64,000 nucleotides of DNA from JAAYLC01 sp035654795 (GTDB lineage Bacteria > Bacteroidota > Bacteroidia > Flavobacteriales > Flavobacteriaceae). This document shows positions 62,141 through 64,000 of the stretch, piece after piece. How positions within the stretch are numbered: position 1 is the stretch's first letter; every line of letters starts with the position of its first letter. The DNA is taken from positions 11,543 through 75,542 of the forward strand of contig DASRWC010000056.1 of the NCBI GenBank assembly GCA_035654795.1, read 5' to 3'. The notes under the pieces were generated by a model. It did no database searches. It had not been told where the DNA came from and saw only the letters and a list, made by a program, of their open reading frames with translations. The translations under genes were made by a program, and so were the position numbers.

Positions 62141-62833
62141 ATGGAACGATTTTTACTAATATCGCCTAAAGAACCCATGGAAATTTTACTTGAACTGTTT
62201 CATCAACTAACCGATCCCAACTGGATTATGAATAATGGCGGGCTCTATCTTGTCATGCTCATCATCTTTATAGAGACCGGATTGTTTTTTGGTTTCTTCC
62301 TTCCGGGTGATCCGTTGTTGTTTATATCGGGGATGGTTATTGCAAGCGCAGATCAGTCTGCTATTCCTTTTACAAATCCGCTGGCAAACCTTCTTTTCTG
62401 GTCAATTTTGTTTATTGTTGCCACAATTTTGGGTAATGTGGTAGGCTATTGGACAGGGAATCGGTTCAGCCACATATTTAGGAACAAAGACAGGAAAAGT
62501 AGATTTCTGAAACCACAACACATTTCTGCTGCTGAAGATTTTTATACCCGTCGCGGCGGATTTGCCATCCTTATTGCCAGATTTTTACCCATCGTAAGAA
62601 CATTTGTTCCCATTGTGGCAGGAATTGTAAAAATGGACAAGAAAACATTCATGCTCTATAATATCTCCGGCGCCATCCTTTGGGTGGGAGTTATCTCTAC
62701 ACTCGGTTTCGTACTGGGCGAAAATAAATGGGTCGAAAACAATCTTGGATGGACGATGCTTATCCTTATTGTAATCGTTACCGCTCCCGTAATCATTAAA
62801 CTTTTTAAGAAACAGCCTACACAAGCTCTGTAG
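62141..62833 (+). CDS. DedA family membrane protein
   Basis: 230 residues from the ATG at 62141 (a start at 62177, MEILLELFHQ, is also possible and would give 218). Family motifs: F-F-G-F-F-L-P-G-D-P-L-L-F-I-S-G near 45-60 and G-G-F-A-I-L-I-A-R-F-L-P-I-V-R-T-F-V-P near 138-156, the latter bearing the R residues used by polyprenyl/lipid transporters of this family. Inner membrane. It contributes to membrane lipid cycling and pH or drug resistance in other bacteria. TerC follows by 18 bases. Confidence 0.9.
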   Translation: MERFLLISPKEPMEILLELFHQLTDPNWIMNNGGLYLVMLIIFIETGLFFGFFLPGDPLLFISGMVIASADQSAIPFTNPLANLLFWSILFIVATILGNVVGYWTGNRFSHIFRNKDRKSRFLKPQHISAAEDFYTRRGGFAILIARFLPIVRTFVPIVAGIVKMDKKTFMLYNISGAILWVGVISTLGFVLGENKWVENNLGWTMLILIVIVTAPVIIKLFKKQPTQAL

Positions 62834-62851
62834 CTCTAAATACCACACACT

Positions 62852-63796
62852 ATGCTGCTTTGGATTCTTTTTTCTGTATTCATTCTCATCTTTCTTATTC
62901 TGGATCTGGGGGTTTTCAATAAAACTCCACATGAAATTACAACCAAGGAAGCCGGTATCTGGACGGCTGTATGGGTTTCTGTGGCTTTGCTCTTTTCCGG
63001 TATAATTTACTTAGCCTTTGAACATGCCTGGATAGAAAATCCTACTGATCTTACCCCTTCAAGTGCTGTCATAAAATACATAACGGGTTACCTCATTGAG
63101 CTGTCACTCAGCGTGGACAACATTTTCGTAATTGCGCTTATTTTTTCGGCATTTGCGATTCCAAAAAAGTATCAGCACGAAGTTCTTTTTTACGGTGTGG
63201 TGGGTGCCATTGTTTTCCGAGCTATTATGATTGTTTTCGGGGTTGCGCTCATTAACAAGTTTAGCTGGATAATTTATGTTTTCGGAGTGTTCCTGCTCAT
63301 TACGGCTTTCAAAATGTTGTTTAGTAAAGAAGAAGCGAAAGATCCCAAAGATTTTAAAATTTACAAATGGATCAAAAAAGTGTATCCGGTGACTCATCAG
63401 ATTGTAGGCGACAAATTTTTTGTTCGGAAAATGGGAATCAAGTTTGCCACTCCCCTTTTTGTGGCGCTTATTATCGTAGAACTTACCGACGTCTTTTTCG
63501 CCATTGACAGCATCCCTGCCATCCTTGCGATTACTGCCGATCCGTTTATCGTATTTTCATCCAACATTCTCGCGGTAATGGGATTGCGATCTATGTTCTT
63601 TTTAATAGCCGGGATGCTCGATAAATTCCGCTACATCAGTTACAGCCTTGTAATTATTTTGGCTTATGTGGGAATTAAAATGCTGATCTCTCACCACGTA
63701 GATATCCCGGAATGGCTGTCATTGGGAATCATCTTCCTTTCTCTCGGAGGTGGAATACTGGCTTCTGTCATTAAAAACCGAAAAGAAGCGCGTTAA
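62852..63796 (+). CDS. TerC/Alx family membrane protein
   Basis: 314 residues with about nine membrane helices. Conserved acidic sites: D89 (L-S-V-D-N-I-F) with E83, and E210, D213 and D219 (V-E-L-T-D-V-F-F-A-I-D-S). In E. coli Alx these family members export Mn2+ and respond to alkaline pH; tellurite resistance is the historical name. Co-located with DedA, so a joint membrane or cation role is possible. No ter cluster is present. Confidence 0.88.
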   Translation: MLLWILFSVFILIFLILDLGVFNKTPHEITTKEAGIWTAVWVSVALLFSGIIYLAFEHAWIENPTDLTPSSAVIKYITGYLIELSLSVDNIFVIALIFSAFAIPKKYQHEVLFYGVVGAIVFRAIMIVFGVALINKFSWIIYVFGVFLLITAFKMLFSKEEAKDPKDFKIYKWIKKVYPVTHQIVGDKFFVRKMGIKFATPLFVALIIVELTDVFFAIDSIPAILAITADPFIVFSSNILAVMGLRSMFFLIAGMLDKFRYISYSLVIILAYVGIKMLISHHVDIPEWLSLGIIFLSLGGGILASVIKNRKEAR

Positions 63797-63870
63797 TGGA
63801 CGGCGGACTTGGGGACGACGGACGAAGGACTTGTGGACGACGGACAAAGGATGAAGGACAAAAGACAACA
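63797..63870. repeat. Tandem GGACGAA-type array
   Basis: About 70 bases after the TerC stop made mainly of GGAC-starting units with 7-9 base steps (GGACGAC, GGACGAA, GGACAAA). The same unit type as in the 57.1-57.5 kb gap. Confidence 0.8.
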
Positions 63871-63891
63871 GGTCTCGCTAGGACTCAATGT

Positions 63892-64000
63892 CGATAAAAC
63901 ACCACTTCCCCTTCCATTGGTTTGCCCCAACCCTAAAGGGAAGCGGAGGGATGAAATTCACTTCTCCGTTTTTTCGTTTGCCCCAACCCTAAAGGGAGCG
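63892..64000. repeat. Dispersed repeat, copies 2 and 3
   Basis: Two copies (about 63892-63945 and 63970-64000, the last cut by the window) of a sequence with TTTGCCCCAACCCTAAAGGG. They match the copy near 59.4 kb and contain CCC-TAAA-GGG hairpins. Confidence 0.6.

Overview
The window looks like ordinary chromosome of a low-GC member of the Bacteroidota, class Flavobacteriia. The signs are: the gene orders parA-parB-DUF5683-dapB-lepB and rpsF-rpsR-rplI; SusC/TonB-type receptors with a carboxypeptidase-regulatory head; a secreted protein with a type IX-style tail; DUF4834, DUF2752 and CCC-motif small proteins; a tRNA without an encoded CCA; and promoters of the Bacteroidota form (TTTG - about 19 bases - TAnnTTTG) instead of -35/-10 boxes. 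No phage, integron, IS element or CRISPR array was seen. Genus cannot be fixed from the sequence alone.

Layout. 1-3.6 kb: 5'-truncated fmt, HU, YqgE, a class IV aminotransferase, a START-like protein and tRNA-Met. 3.7-10.7 kb: hisS, an ABC permease, ribosomal operon rpsF-rpsR-rplI and priA. 10.8-14.9 kb: nadC-yihY-DUF2147 operon, rlmH, envelope proteins. 14.9-21.2 kb: a lipid-linked stretch with a GNAT-like protein, a serine-palmitoyltransferase-type enzyme, an MFS transporter and a cysteine-synthase-like enzyme, read here as a candidate sulfonolipid (capnine-type) locus. 21.3-28.3 kb: S9 peptidase, YbaB, RNA methyltransferase, M48 protease, a gene remnant, a processive glycosyltransferase. 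28.4-39.2 kb: EamA transporter, Fur-family regulator, a three-subunit acyl-CoA carboxylase, lepB, dapB, parAB, a dienoyl-CoA-reductase-like SDR.

39.3-43.2 kb holds the most intriguing group: a DUF1704/QEGLA metallopeptidase-like protein, a GshB-like ATP-grasp ligase and an aspartoacylase/AstE-like hydrolase in one tight operon. The families suggest a ligase plus two metal hydrolases acting on a common, unknown peptide-like substrate. 43-50 kb: Smr protein, T9SS cargo with DUF2752 and CCC-motif partners, aroQ, two barrel proteins, xerD, an aldo/keto reductase. 50.4-52.8 kb: rny, a probable 6S-like RNA, zapA and a coiled-coil partner. 53-58.7 kb: M23 peptidase plus TonB receptor, a repeat-filled gap, a cysteine desulfurase. 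58.8-64 kb: a lipoprotein, a PepSY-like periplasmic protein, an OmpR/HK two-component system, DedA and TerC membrane proteins, then more repeats.

The gaps at about 35.86, 57.1-57.5 and 63.8 kb carry short tandem arrays with roughly 7-base periodicity, and a second dispersed hairpin-containing repeat occurs near 59.4 and 63.9 kb.
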